A DNA stretch of 64,000 bases from UBA1952 sp965246785. Its GTDB lineage: Bacteria > Bacteroidota > Bacteroidia > Chitinophagales > Chitinophagaceae. The notes under the pieces are model-generated. The model had not been told where the DNA came from. It saw only the letters and a list, made by a program, of their open reading frames with translations, and did no database searches. The stretch lies in assembly GCA_965246785.1 (NCBI GenBank), contig CBDFFM010000005.1:217727-281726 (forward strand), in the 5' to 3' direction. Of this stretch, positions 36,701 through 42,960 are shown piece after piece. Both the position numbers and the translations under genes were made by a program. Position 1 is the first letter of the stretch; the number at the start of each line of letters is the position of its first letter.

Positions 36701-38213
36701 AGGTGCAGCTCACGCTTACGGAACAGCTTCCGGCACTCAGGCTCGTGTGATCGGTGTAACCGGTGCTGCAGATTTTGCGCCACCATCAGGCACCAGCAAC
36801 TTCAACGGCATCGGTATCAACGGTTACACAGGTGATAATACTACCGGCGTAACAGTTGGCGGTCACTTTGATGGTACAGGTAGCATCAATACACAATTTG
36901 GTGTAATTGGTTCGGTTGAAGGCGCTACTCCTTACGAAGTAATGTTTGACGCTAACCTTGCTAACCACAAGATCGGTATCGCGGCAGTTAACCTGAATAC
37001 AACTCCGGGTACTAACAGCCTCGCTCTTTACACACGTGGCCAGGTGCGCATGACCAGCCTGCCTGTATCAATTAACGCTGATACGATTCTGGCTTCCGAT
37101 GTTGCTGGAAACGTAACACGTATCGCTGCAGCCTCACTGCCTAACAATATCAAGGCAAACAATGGCCTGACACGGGTAGCTGATTCTATCCAGCTCGGTG
37201 GCGCCCTGACACACAATACGACTATTGACGGCTCTGTTGCCAAGGTCAATACGTTTTTCTTAGGGGATGATAACGGCGATTATGGTAGTGGAGCAAACAA
37301 CAATGTTGTAGCTGTTTACAATATAATTTCAACACCTACACCTGCTGCTTCAACTCCTGCAGCGGCGGAAGTTGTGACTTACTACGGCGGCAGCGAAACA
37401 AGCGGCGCTATCGACGCAACAGTTATTGGTACGCATTCTACCGCCGACGTCGGATTTTCCGGAACACGCCAGGCACAAGGTGCTCTGATGGAGGCTTACG
37501 CTTCTGAAGGCAGCATCAACAAGGTGCACGCGGTCGGTGGCTTTGGTGTAGGTAATGCACGCGGCACTGCGGGCGCTAATACTGACGCGACAGTTCTCGG
37601 TCTGAGCGGTGGCGTTGACTTCGCTTCTTCTACAAACTGGAACGGTGTAGGTGTGGATGGTTACCTGAAGGTGAATGGCAACACTGGCGGCGTAAACGGC
37701 GCAGGCGGCTATTTCAACGGCGACGGTCCTTCTTCTACCAGCTTCGGTGTGGTTGGCGCTGTCGGAGAATCTACAACTTACCAGACGATGCTGAGCGGCG
37801 GATTAGCTGGCAAGCACATAGGTATGGCTGCGGTTAACCGTACTGTTCTTGATCCGACTGACGCTACTAAGCTGCCAACCAATAACCTGGCGCTTTATGC
37901 AGAAGGTGCATCCAGCTTCAATGGCAGCATCAGCGTACGTACAGCCTCAGTAACTACCGGCACTTACCCCGTTGCTACTACCGACTACATGATCGTTCTT
38001 TCCGGCGCAACCGGTATCACGCTTCCTAATCCGGCAACTGCTGGTAACGGTCGTGTGCTGATTATCAAGAACACATCAGGCAGCCCGGTTTCCGCGCCTG
38101 TCGGCTATGTAAACAATACCGGCAGCACGGCAACTTCAATCCCTGCCAACAGCGTAGTTCACCTGATCAATGTATTTGACGGTACGAACTTCAACTGGCA
38201 GCAGGCGAACTAA
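27732..38213 (+). CDS. Giant secreted repetitive fibre-like protein (3493 aa)
   Basis: The signal peptide is 'MKKLLLASFLLLPFAGQAQ'. An N-terminal head (about 20-275) has trimeric-adhesin/tail-fibre-like turns ('NVGVGTEALQNAGNGYNN', 'NKLHVTGTDPLRLEGLQ'). Residues ~280-3160 contain 21 copies of a beta module of the form 'NNGLTRVADSIQLGGTL'. Eleven of these are preceded by 'TATGITNGVSTDSVLNITAAG'. Spacing ranges from 97 to 150 residues within the dense block. Three longer non-repeat inserts lie at about DNA 33180-33780, 36420-37080 and 37230-37920. The C-terminus ends 'FDGTNFNWQQAN', with no peptidase S74 domain and no recognisable T9SS sorting motif. It is Ala/Gly/Thr/Asn-rich and almost Cys-free. 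It is probably an exported, elongated adhesin or fibre; function inferred from architecture only. The partner gene follows at 46 nt. Confidence 0.85.
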   Translation: MKKLLLASFLLLPFAGQAQFKSGLNPTVIDPSSVLELEHPNKAFYLNRVSLTSTSDVATVPNPKAGMLVYNTNATIGSANPLYGANGAGIYYFDGTGWVYSGNGGVGMSNYWNLTGNSNAVDGVNFLGTTNNVALNFRVFNTKSGRIDLQGNTFFGYQAGINQTIGLTLNNTLFGSGAGSGIFNGSNNVGVGTEALQNAGNGYNNIGMGYRAGANFANTHDNTLLGNQADVTAAGINNATAIGSGAQVSQSNSVILGNNASVGIGNTAPTNKLHVTGTDPLRLEGLQGTASSGLSGSDSVLTTTATGVVKKLGVSSVLQPIKANNGLTRTGDSIQLGGTLTKATSIATNGNNLDLFGTGNLNVADTVAAGSLTSGTTLAVGTSATVGTNLTVGNTIKSTSDTVSGNTQTGTLDVVGNAVIGNNTRTKSLTATGINGGIVSDSLLNITTGGIVRKVSPIAVVANAIQADNGVSVGTGGNAGKVVLGGTLNQPTSIATAGNNLSLTGTGNLSVADSITAGNAVIAGTTTTSALTATGITNGVSTDSVLNITAAGVVRKVAPASLPNNIKANNGLTRVADSIQLGGTLSQPTTIITAGNNLSLTGTGNLNVADTASAGSLTAGNAYVTGATTSGSFTTAGTTTTNALTATGITNGVSTDSVLNITAAGVVRKVAPASLPNNIKANNGLTRVADSIQLGGTLSQPTTIITAGNNLSLTGTGNLNVGGNVNAANVSATGNTSTSTLTATGITNGVSTDSVLNITAAGVVRKVAPASLPNNIKANNGLTRVADSIQLGGTLSQPTTIITAGNNLSLTGTGNLNVADTASAGSLTAGNAYVTGATTSGSFTTAGTTTTNALTATGITNGVSTDSVLNITAAGIVRKVAPASLPNNIKANNGLTRVADSIQLGGTLSKLTTIATAGNDLNLTGSGNLSVGGNVSAANFNTGGNATVGGNTQTNTLTATGITNGVSTDSVLNITAAGVVRKVAPASLPNNIKADNGLTRVADSIELGGTLKMATTIATAGNNLSLTGAGNLNVADTVSAGRLTVGGPSYLNGVLRVTGNDTTTGNVTVGGASYVAGTTTLVGAATTNGISNTGNISTTANTSTSSLTATGITNGVSTDSVLNITAAGVVRKVAPASLPNNIKADNGLTRVADSIELGGTLKMATTINTAGNNLSLTGTGNFNVADTANVGALTVGGPSYLNGVLRVTGNDTTTGNVTVGGASYVAGTTTLVGAATTNGIANTGNISTTANTSTSSLTATGITNGVSTDSVLNITAAGVVRKVAPASLPNNIKADNGLTRVADSIELGGTLKMATTINTAGNNLNVSGTGNFNVSSGVSAGNLNVSGPATIGTNASVTGATTTGRLIVNDSAIITNSTTAGSFRTTGNTTTGSLTATGLGAGTVNDLVVTIDPATKQVRQASINTLGAVTTASNGIVKVGNDVQLGGGLTQATAINTNGFFLTLAGATGGLNVGNQTTTSTLNVGSSVVVGSTINAGGGVTAGSLNTIGATNTGSLNISSAPNSANPANLLLNITPGGNVEKVSPAAIIANIKANNGLTRNVDSIQLGGTLTQPTTITTTASNNLTIGGAGNLNVTNAVNAGSASVTGNTTTGSLTATGITNGVSTDSVLNITAAGVVRKVAPASLPNNIKADNGLTRVADSIELGGTLKMATTIDQAGNTLTFNNANITVNGPQTNNGTVRVNGNDTVTGNFTVTGAVRQNGNVTTIGNTATTGNASVTGNTATSGNTSTSTLTATGITNGVSTDSVLNITAAGIVTKVAPASLPNNIKANNGLTRVVDSIQLGGTLTKATTIVTDNANTLTIQSNGVGGASNDANQGLIVLSNTTAGGTSNRAIGTRSSLSVLNGTTVNEARALSGTTNVFGNVNGTATGAYLNTVLRPGSNLATGTTATGASGDVEVISGTTNLDNTRTLTGARFGADATNGAAARTTGVTATAVGSASSNVGVAAGANLTEAQVKSAIATQPAGFSAGVMAVNGAGGTNDRALYSSGAVQMSGLAGVVNADTVLASDLAGNVRRVPAAILSSNIKADNGLTRVADSIELGGTLKMATTINTAGNNLSLTGAGNLNVADTVSAGRLTVGGPSYLNGVLRVTGNDTTTGNVTVGGASYVAGTTTLVGAATTNGISNTGNISTTSNTSTSSLTATGITNGVSTDSVLNITAAGIVRKVAPASLPNNIKADNGLTRVADSIELGGTLKMATTINTAGNNLSLTGTGNLNVADTANVGALTVGGPSYLNGVLRVTGNDTTTGNVTVGGATYVSGNTNINTLIARGLPSGSILDSLVTVDQTGGKDVRRISINSVLGKLNAGNGITRSNDSFVLGGTLLNPTTINTNGNSLSLTGSGNLNVADTAAVGSLTSGNAYVTGTLRVTGNDTTTGNLTAGGAGYIGGSLRVAGNDTTVGNTTVGTDLYVNGNSNISTLTARNLPSGSILDSLVTVDQTGSKAVRRVSINDVIGKIKAGNGIVRVGDSLLLGGALNPGLTTINTGIVPSTSTLSFTGQGTVNVQGSLSANNFSATNAQINSALTVQAGGTSSLASATANSITITSGGTATFNGPVVANALPSGSILDSLVTIDYAAGTGTKALRRISVNDLTAKIKADNGLSRVGDSIELGGTLKMATTINTAGNNLSLTGAGNLNVADTVSAGRLTVGGPSYLNGVLRVTGNDTTTGNVTVGGASYVAGTTTLVGAATTNGISNTGNISTTANTSTSSLTATGITNGVSTDSVLNITAAGIVRKVAPASLPNNIKADNGLTRVADSIELGGTLKMATTINTAGNNLSLTGAGNLNVADTVSAGRLTVSGPSYLSGSLTATALGSGNVLDSIVTINAATGVVNKRNLNDVLATIKADNGLTRVADSIELGGSLKMNTAITTADFNLAINGSKNTVNPNGLASTFDVTNATNVASGTIGLASTSIMTDASTDPGFRLAWGSYSSGASANADAQSVAAYNEGATTATGASNGTKAVGTVGAAHAYGTASGTQARVIGVTGAADFAPPSGTSNFNGIGINGYTGDNTTGVTVGGHFDGTGSINTQFGVIGSVEGATPYEVMFDANLANHKIGIAAVNLNTTPGTNSLALYTRGQVRMTSLPVSINADTILASDVAGNVTRIAAASLPNNIKANNGLTRVADSIQLGGALTHNTTIDGSVAKVNTFFLGDDNGDYGSGANNNVVAVYNIISTPTPAASTPAAAEVVTYYGGSETSGAIDATVIGTHSTADVGFSGTRQAQGALMEAYASEGSINKVHAVGGFGVGNARGTAGANTDATVLGLSGGVDFASSTNWNGVGVDGYLKVNGNTGGVNGAGGYFNGDGPSSTSFGVVGAVGESTTYQTMLSGGLAGKHIGMAAVNRTVLDPTDATKLPTNNLALYAEGASSFNGSISVRTASVTTGTYPVATTDYMIVLSGATGITLPNPATAGNGRVLIIKNTSGSPVSAPVGYVNNTGSTATSIPANSVVHLINVFDGTNFNWQQAN
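28690..37210 (+). repeat. Coding repeat array of the giant protein
   Basis: 21 copies of the NGLTR...DSI.LGGTL-type module. The eleven strict copies of the TATGITNGV block start near 29331, 29670, 29961, 30300, 30609, 31059, 31509, 32583, 33000, 34227 and 35937. Parts are nearly identical at DNA level: 29553-29668 matches 30183-30298 (offset 630), and 33931-34081 matches 35641-35791 (offset 1710). Confidence 0.9.
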
Positions 38214-38259
38214 GCATCGCGTTGAAACTTCCCGAAGTAACCCTTAAATCTTTCAACCA

Positions 38260-40200
38260 ATGCCTCGCAATAACATCAAACTCAGCCTTCTCACCCTGCT
38301 GCTGCCTTTGGCAGCGGCAGGCCAGGCAGGCTTCTACGTCCCGCCCGGAGCTACAGTTTACTCCTTCGGCAACACGTCAATCTTCGGTGATGTTCAGAAT
38401 TACGGAAGTCTTGGCAGCGTAACGGGCGACACGGTTTTGTTCTACGGAACAAACTGGTTCAATGCACCGGGCGCTACCATGCCAACCGTCGGCACAGGAG
38501 GCGTCTTCAGATTCATTCAGCCGCGGCCTGCACCATATGCCGGCAGCGTAACGCAAAACCTGAACGGCGGCTACTCAGGCAGCAGTGATCCTGCCTTCCC
38601 GAATCTGGATGTGAACAACCCAAACAACGTCAATATGACGGGCACGGGGACTCGCGTTAAGAACAACCTGAATTTCACCAGCGGCAAAATCGTTCTTAAT
38701 ACAAACGATCTCGTGCTTGGCAGTCCTGCCGGCAACGGCGGTACCGGTACGATCACCAATTATGATCAAAACCGCTACGCGGTTACCAATGTAAGCGCCA
38801 ATACGGGCGGTCACCTGGTGAAGGAAAGCTACACAGGTGCTTATACATTCCCGGTCGGTGTGAGCGCAAGCTCATATTCTCCGGCCAAGGTGACCAATGC
38901 CTCCGCAAACGGCATCCACGTGAATGTCGGCACTTACGCAGCTTATTCCGCAGCGCCACGTACCAGCAACGACGGTGTGGACCGCACCTGGAACATCTAT
39001 GGCGATGCGGCAGGCAACAGCAATATTGATCTGCAGCATGACACTTCTACGAATCAGGTACTTTTCCGCAAGGCTTCTCATTTTGTTGCGCGTTATGTAG
39101 GTACTGCGCCTAATACCGCCGGCGACCAGATCAGCTTTGACGCCTGGGAGCGGAATACGCCGGGCCCTGGCTCCGCAACCGGTACTTTAACTACAAGCGC
39201 GCCTATCGTTACCGCCACGGAGCGTGACAGGTCTTACGCGGCGCTCGCCACATCTGCTACGGCCAACAGCGCATACTATACAAAAGCCTCAGGGCCTGTA
39301 TGTATCAATGCACGCGCTTATGTAGAAGGCTCGCTGCTTAACAACGGCGGCGCGATAGCTTCCGACGGACGCCCGCTGATGCGCGACAATCTGCGCAACA
39401 GCCCGTTCACCGGTGCCAACTACATTCCTGTAAAGGATCCGTATGAATTTGCTACGACCAATGTAAATGTGACCGGCAAATACACGAAGCTTGCACCTCA
39501 GAACAGCAGCTTCCCTTACTTCCGGCAGGTGTCTGACAGTGCTACCGTCTTCGGCGTGAGCGGCCAGAATGCCGTTGTTGACTGGGTATTTGTGGAGCTT
39601 CGCAACAAGAGCAACAGCTCAAGCGTACTGGCTACCCGCGCAGCGCTTATACAGCGTGATGGCGATGTGGTGGAAGTGGACGGCAAGGCATGTCTCTCAT
39701 TCCCCGGCCTGGCTGTGGACAGCTACTATGTGGCGCTTCGCCACCGCTCGCATCTCGGCGTGATGACGAAGTTCCCGCAAAGCACCACGCAGCTTGAAAG
39801 CCTGGTAAACTTTACAGACGTCGCGACGCCGCTGTTTGACAAGGGTATAGTCGGCACGAACAACTTCACAGGCCTTGCTACCAACAACAATGTAAAGTCA
39901 GGTTACCGCGCTATGTGGCAGGGCGACTTCAACGCGGATGGCAAGGTAAAGTATGACAACCCGAATGACGACCTGGGTGTGATGCTGGCTGAAGTAGTTA
40001 ACTACCCGACCAATACCGACCTCGCTACAAACTTTGACTTTGCCTACGGCTACTTCCAGGGCGACTACGACATGAACAGCAAGGATAAGTACGACAACCC
40101 GAATGACGACAACACGCGTCTCCTCAGCCAGGTTGTCAACTACCCACAGAATGTGGACCTCGCTACGAACTATGACTTCCTGATCCAGCAGCTTCCGTAA
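38260..40200 (+). CDS. Secreted partner protein with two C-terminal Ca-binding-like repeats
   Basis: 646 residues with a signal peptide ending near 'AAAGQA'. The N-terminal half is beta-rich and Asn/Gly-rich ('PGATVYSFGNTSIFGDVQN'). The C-terminus contains two copies of a ~48-residue unit, 'GDFNADGKVKYDNPNDD' and 'GDYDMNSKDKYDNPNDD'. Each is followed by a 'VVNYP' and 'DLATN.DF' segment. The acidic DxNxDGK loop resembles the dockerin/EF-hand calcium loop. There is no canonical T9SS sorting domain. It lies 46 nt after the giant gene and ends at a strong terminator, so the two form an operon. A role in binding or anchoring the giant protein is inferred from position only. Confidence 0.8.
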   Translation: MPRNNIKLSLLTLLLPLAAAGQAGFYVPPGATVYSFGNTSIFGDVQNYGSLGSVTGDTVLFYGTNWFNAPGATMPTVGTGGVFRFIQPRPAPYAGSVTQNLNGGYSGSSDPAFPNLDVNNPNNVNMTGTGTRVKNNLNFTSGKIVLNTNDLVLGSPAGNGGTGTITNYDQNRYAVTNVSANTGGHLVKESYTGAYTFPVGVSASSYSPAKVTNASANGIHVNVGTYAAYSAAPRTSNDGVDRTWNIYGDAAGNSNIDLQHDTSTNQVLFRKASHFVARYVGTAPNTAGDQISFDAWERNTPGPGSATGTLTTSAPIVTATERDRSYAALATSATANSAYYTKASGPVCINARAYVEGSLLNNGGAIASDGRPLMRDNLRNSPFTGANYIPVKDPYEFATTNVNVTGKYTKLAPQNSSFPYFRQVSDSATVFGVSGQNAVVDWVFVELRNKSNSSSVLATRAALIQRDGDVVEVDGKACLSFPGLAVDSYYVALRHRSHLGVMTKFPQSTTQLESLVNFTDVATPLFDKGIVGTNNFTGLATNNNVKSGYRAMWQGDFNADGKVKYDNPNDDLGVMLAEVVNYPTNTDLATNFDFAYGYFQGDYDMNSKDKYDNPNDDNTRLLSQVVNYPQNVDLATNYDFLIQQLP

Positions 40201-40218
40201 GCGGGAGCATGCAGACTT

Positions 40219-40249
40219 AAAAAACCCGGCCCTCTGCGCCGGGTTTTTT
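40219..40249. terminator. Strong bidirectional-looking terminator
   Basis: Perfect 12-bp stem AAAAAACCCGGC / GCCGGGTTTTTT (40219-40230 and 40238-40249), loop 7 nt. It closes the fibre operon. Confidence 0.9.
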
Positions 40250-40329
40250 GTGCATTAGCCCAGACCGGCGCATCCCGCATTTAGTATTTCCCCAACGAAC
40301 ATGGCCGGAGGCCCTCGCGCTCAATCCCT

Positions 40330-40337
40330 TATTTTTG
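40330..40337 (+). promoter_or_regulatory. -7 box TATTTTTG before gldF
   Basis: An exact TAnnTTTG ending 11 nt before the ATG at 40349, again implying a nearly leaderless mRNA. Confidence 0.45.
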
Positions 40338-40348
40338 CCGCCCTTCCC

Positions 40349-41080
40349 ATGCGACCCATATTTTTCCGCGAGGTTGCGGCTTTTTTCTCCTCCATTATCG
40401 GTTATGTGGCAGTGGGTGTATTCCTGCTTGCCTGCTGGTTTTTTCTCTGGATATATCCGGAGACCAACCTGATAGATTATGGGTACGCGTCGCTGGATAA
40501 GTTCTTTGATCTTGCGCCGCTGCTCCTGATGCTGCTCATACCGGCCGTCACCATGCGCTCCTTTGCCGATGAGGTGCGGGCGGGAACTATAGAATGGCTT
40601 TCTACAAAGCCGCTGCGCGATACGGATATTATCCTGGGGAAATACTTTGCTGCGCTTGCGCTTGTCGTGTTTGCCCTGCTGCCCACGCTGCTATATGTTT
40701 ATTCAATAAGCAATCTTGCCGGTGCAAAGGTGTCGCTGGACAGCGGCGCTATAATCGGATCTTACGTCGGGCTGTTTTTTCTGGCAGCGGGCTTTGCGGC
40801 TGTGGGCGTCTTTTGCTCCTCGCTTACCAGCAACCAGGTGGTCAGCTTTCTGATAGCGCTTTGCGCATGCTTTTTGCTTTATACCGGCTTTGAGGCCATC
40901 AGCAAGATTCCTTCCTTTACCGGCGGCATAGACTACTACCTGAGCATGGTAGGCATGGAGTTTCATTACGCTTCCATAAGCCGCGGCGTTATTGACACAC
41001 GCGACATTTTTTACTTCCTGTCAATCATTGTGCTCTTTATTGCCCTGACCCGTATTTCCCTCGCGCGCCGGGCAGCCTGA
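40349..41080 (+). CDS. gldF: Gliding-motility ABC transporter permease GldF
   Basis: 243 residues with six TM helices. It opens with the GldF-like 'MRPIFFREVAAFFSS' and carries the ABC-2 permease motif 'VRAGTIEWLSTKPLRDTDI' after TM2. In Flavobacterium, GldF acts with GldG and the ATPase GldA in a complex needed for gliding and linked to T9SS-dependent adhesins. The ATG at 40349 is chosen; an in-frame ATG at 40301 lies upstream of the -7 box. gldG follows 72 nt downstream. No gldA is present in the window. Confidence 0.93.
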   Translation: MRPIFFREVAAFFSSIIGYVAVGVFLLACWFFLWIYPETNLIDYGYASLDKFFDLAPLLLMLLIPAVTMRSFADEVRAGTIEWLSTKPLRDTDIILGKYFAALALVVFALLPTLLYVYSISNLAGAKVSLDSGAIIGSYVGLFFLAAGFAAVGVFCSSLTSNQVVSFLIALCACFLLYTGFEAISKIPSFTGGIDYYLSMVGMEFHYASISRGVIDTRDIFYFLSIIVLFIALTRISLARRAA

Positions 41081-41107
41081 TTGGCAATAAGCAACAGGCA
41101 ATTCAAG

Positions 41108-41147
41108 AAATCCGCCCTCCGAAATCCGAAATCCGAATTCCGAAATT
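41108..41147. repeat. CCGAA-type dispersed repeat between gldF and gldG
   Basis: Four or five spaced units of 'tccgaaa/tccgaat' just before the gldG ATG. Same family as 5376-5411 and related to the insert in tyrS (1927-1992). Confidence 0.6.
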
Positions 41148-41152
41148 CCTCA

Positions 41153-42865
41153 ATGTCCAGTAAGAAAAAAGCGCAGAACAGGCAGGCCGGTATCAGGGTG
41201 CTCATCCTGATAGCGGTACTTATCTGCATCAACATGCTGGCGGCCCGTTATCATACAGGCTTTGACCTGACCAGTGAAAAGCGCTTTACGCTGACCCGGC
41301 CCACAAAGAAGCTTCTGAAGAATGTGAGCGGGTTTATCACGGTAGATGTGCTGCTGGAAGGCAAGGGGTTCCCGGCGGGCTTTCAGCGCCTGCGCGAATC
41401 GGTACGGGAGCGGCTTCAGTCCTTCCGTGATATTTCTGGCGGCAAGCTGGTGTTTCATTTCCGGGATCCTTTTGAAGGAAAGTCTGAAAAGGAAAAAGGA
41501 CAGGTGTTCAGCGAGCTGGCCGATAAGGGCGTCAACGGCGTCAACATTCGCCAAAATGCGGATCAGCAGTACACCGAGCAGATCGTATTTCCGTACGCAA
41601 TCGTTCAGCATGATGGCCGCGAACGGGTAGTGCGCCTTCTGGAGAGCCATCTTGGCTACACGCCATTGGAGATTCTCAACTATTCAGAGTCTCAATTGGA
41701 ATACAAATTCGCCTCAGCCGTGAACGAGCTGGAGCGTCCCGACAAGCCCCGGGTAGCATACATCATGGGTAATGGCGAGGCCTTAGGCTGGGGCACCAAT
41801 GACGCGCTTACGAGCCTGCAGAATCTTTATCACGTTGATACCCTTGACCTGAACGAAGGCACGCACATCCCGGATGTATATGCGGCGGCTATTGTCTGCA
41901 AGCCCTCGCAGCCATTTTCTGATAAAAGCAAGTTCAAGCTGGACCAGTATGTTATAGGGGGCGGCCACCTGCTGATGCTGGTAGATGGCGCCAATGCCGG
42001 CCTTGATAGCCTGGAGCGCGAAACCTACCTCGCCACGGGCGTTGATCTTAACCTCGGCGACCTGCTTTTTAAATGGGGCGTCCGCATCAATCCCGACCTC
42101 ATAGAGGATCTCCAGAGCAACCGCATCCCGGTAGTAACCGGCACCATTGGCGACCAGCCGCAGGTGGAGTTGAAAAACTGGTTTTATCTCCCGGTATTCG
42201 TACCTACGTCCCGCCACCCGATTGTCCGCAATATGGACGGGGTGATGAGTATGTACGCATCTACGATAGACACAGTCGCGAACCCGGAGGTGCATAAGAC
42301 GATTCTGTTGGAATCCTCTCAGTATAGCCGCCCGGCGATGACGCCCGCCCGCATTTCCCTGAGCATGCTGCGCTATGCGCCCCGGCCTGAGCTGTATCAC
42401 AACGGTTATAAGCCTGCCGCCGTGCTGCTTGAAGGCCGGTTTCAGTCCGCATTTCAGGACCGCCTGCCGCCGGATTTCCTGCAAATACTTAAAGATTCTG
42501 TCCATCGTCCTTACAAAGCCGTTTCAGATAGTGTGAATGGCGCCATTATCGTGGTTTCCGACGGAGACATCTTCCTGAACGGATTTAATCAGCAGACCGG
42601 GCCGGAGGAAATGGGTTACTGGCGATTTGACAAAGTGCGCTACGCCAACAAGGCTTTTGTGCTGAACTGCATGGAATACCTTACGGATCGCAGCGGCCTC
42701 CTGGAAGCGCGCAATAAGGATGTGCGCCTACGCCTGCTTGACGGAGGCCGGGCGAAGACAGAGCGCAATAAATGGCAGGTCATAAACCTGGCAGTTCCGC
42801 TGGCGATAGTGCTCATTTTTGCTTCCGCCTACATCTTCTTCCGCAAGCGGAAGTATGAGCGATAG
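41153..42865 (+). CDS. gldG: Gliding-motility ABC transporter auxiliary protein GldG
   Basis: 570 residues. TM1 follows a basic start ('SSKKKAQNRQAGIRV'). The large periplasmic ABC-2 auxiliary domain has 'HTGFDLTSEKRFTLTRPT' right after TM1 and 'VAYIMGNGEALGWG' near 210. A C-terminal TM and basic tail end the protein ('FRKRKYER'). This is the standard GldG layout. The ATG at 41153 is right after the dispersed repeat; an in-frame ATG-less extension upstream merely translates the repeat. Confidence 0.93.
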   Translation: MSSKKKAQNRQAGIRVLILIAVLICINMLAARYHTGFDLTSEKRFTLTRPTKKLLKNVSGFITVDVLLEGKGFPAGFQRLRESVRERLQSFRDISGGKLVFHFRDPFEGKSEKEKGQVFSELADKGVNGVNIRQNADQQYTEQIVFPYAIVQHDGRERVVRLLESHLGYTPLEILNYSESQLEYKFASAVNELERPDKPRVAYIMGNGEALGWGTNDALTSLQNLYHVDTLDLNEGTHIPDVYAAAIVCKPSQPFSDKSKFKLDQYVIGGGHLLMLVDGANAGLDSLERETYLATGVDLNLGDLLFKWGVRINPDLIEDLQSNRIPVVTGTIGDQPQVELKNWFYLPVFVPTSRHPIVRNMDGVMSMYASTIDTVANPEVHKTILLESSQYSRPAMTPARISLSMLRYAPRPELYHNGYKPAAVLLEGRFQSAFQDRLPPDFLQILKDSVHRPYKAVSDSVNGAIIVVSDGDIFLNGFNQQTGPEEMGYWRFDKVRYANKAFVLNCMEYLTDRSGLLEARNKDVRLRLLDGGRAKTERNKWQVINLAVPLAIVLIFASAYIFFRKRKYER

Positions 42866-42960
42866 AAAACCTGCCGGGCAAATCACGCCCCTTCCGGATC
42901 AGTAGTGCTGCCTTAATTCTAATTGCCCGATCACAGTCTCTTTGCTTCAATCAGTCACCA

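Noticed and set aside
29300..37200. CRISPR-like array
   Set aside because: The repeats are coding, in frame, variable in spacing and degenerate at synonymous sites; no short identical repeats with unique spacers.
28358..37249. Many long minus-strand ORFs inside the giant gene, themselves repetitive
   Set aside because: They mirror the codon-level repetition of the plus-strand gene, have no starts or families of their own, and end at each repeat boundary.
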